Of a stretch of DNA of 39,833 nt, positions 39,782-39,833 are shown in pieces. Source of the DNA: an uncultured Pseudomonadota bacterium (GTDB taxonomy: Bacteria; Pseudomonadota; Gammaproteobacteria; Burkholderiales; JALYOK01). Position 1 is the first letter of the stretch. Each line of letters begins with the position of its first letter. A program made the position numbers and the translations under genes. Under the pieces are notes generated by a model, which worked only from the letters and a program-made list of their open reading frames with translations, made no database searches and was not told where the DNA came from. Where the stretch lies: positions 1-39,833 of the forward strand of contig CADEHE010000021.1 of assembly GCA_902826775.1 (NCBI GenBank), given 5' to 3'.

Positions 39782-39833
39782 AGCCTCCTCGGAAAGTTGA
39801 GCCGATTTCAAGTAGAGTTTTTCTGACGAAGGA

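Noticed and set aside
1..39833. CRISPR array or riboswitch
   Set aside because: No regularly spaced direct repeats and no recognisable riboswitch core were seen in the spacers.

Overview
The window looks like a betaproteobacterial chromosome segment. The block petA-petB-petC-sspA-sspB next to mscL and a DegS/HtrA-type protease is a typical betaproteobacterial arrangement. Base composition is GC-rich in the core and catabolic parts and visibly poorer in GC in the two flanks (about 0.2-5 kb and about 35.7-39.8 kb).

Layout. (1) 1-5.1 kb: the 3' end of a gene cut by the window edge, then a minus-strand operon of four unrecognised genes, ending in an 811-residue protein with a PIN-like beginning and a helical-repeat end. 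(2) 5.7-10.8 kb: an accessory patch holding a SAM methyltransferase, orphan conjugation-type genes (a VirB9-like/OmpA-like lipoprotein and a TrbM-like protein), an AlpA-like DNA-binding protein, a ParDE toxin-antitoxin pair with a clear operator, and a short tyrosine recombinase with its own terminator. (3) 10.8-26.6 kb: a phenol catabolic cluster. A divergent DmpR/MopR-type sigma-54 activator faces a promoter with two upstream activator sites and a -24/-12 element. Downstream come dmpKLMNOP (phenol hydroxylase), a dmpQ/xylT ferredoxin, catechol 2,3-dioxygenase, dmpC, dmpD, dmpE, dmpH and dmpI, then a 1180-residue fused indolepyruvate ferredoxin oxidoreductase-type enzyme. dmpM and the catechol dioxygenase gene each carry one reading-frame break. 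dmpF and dmpG (acylating acetaldehyde dehydrogenase and 4-hydroxy-2-oxovalerate aldolase) are absent from their usual place. (4) 26.9-32.8 kb: core chromosome, with tRNA-Thr(TGT), sspB, sspA, petCBA, mscL and an HtrA protease. (5) 32.8-39.8 kb: repeat-rich spacers, then a FecR-TPR-outer-membrane-barrel fusion, a small unknown gene, an animal-type haem peroxidase and a small lipoprotein.

How the genes work together. Phenol binding to the activator should let it act with sigma-54 RNA polymerase at 12919-12934. The hydroxylase makes catechol, the dioxygenase cleaves it meta to 2-hydroxymuconate semialdehyde, and DmpC/DmpI/DmpH (oxidative branch) or DmpD (hydrolytic branch) lead to 2-oxopent-4-enoate, which DmpE hydrates. 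The last cleavage to pyruvate and acetaldehyde has no gene here. The two frame breaks, if real, would block the first two steps. No complete, clearly new system can be proved from sequence alone. The best candidates are the four-gene operon at 0.65-5.07 kb and the FecR-TPR-barrel/peroxidase cassette at 34.0-39.8 kb.
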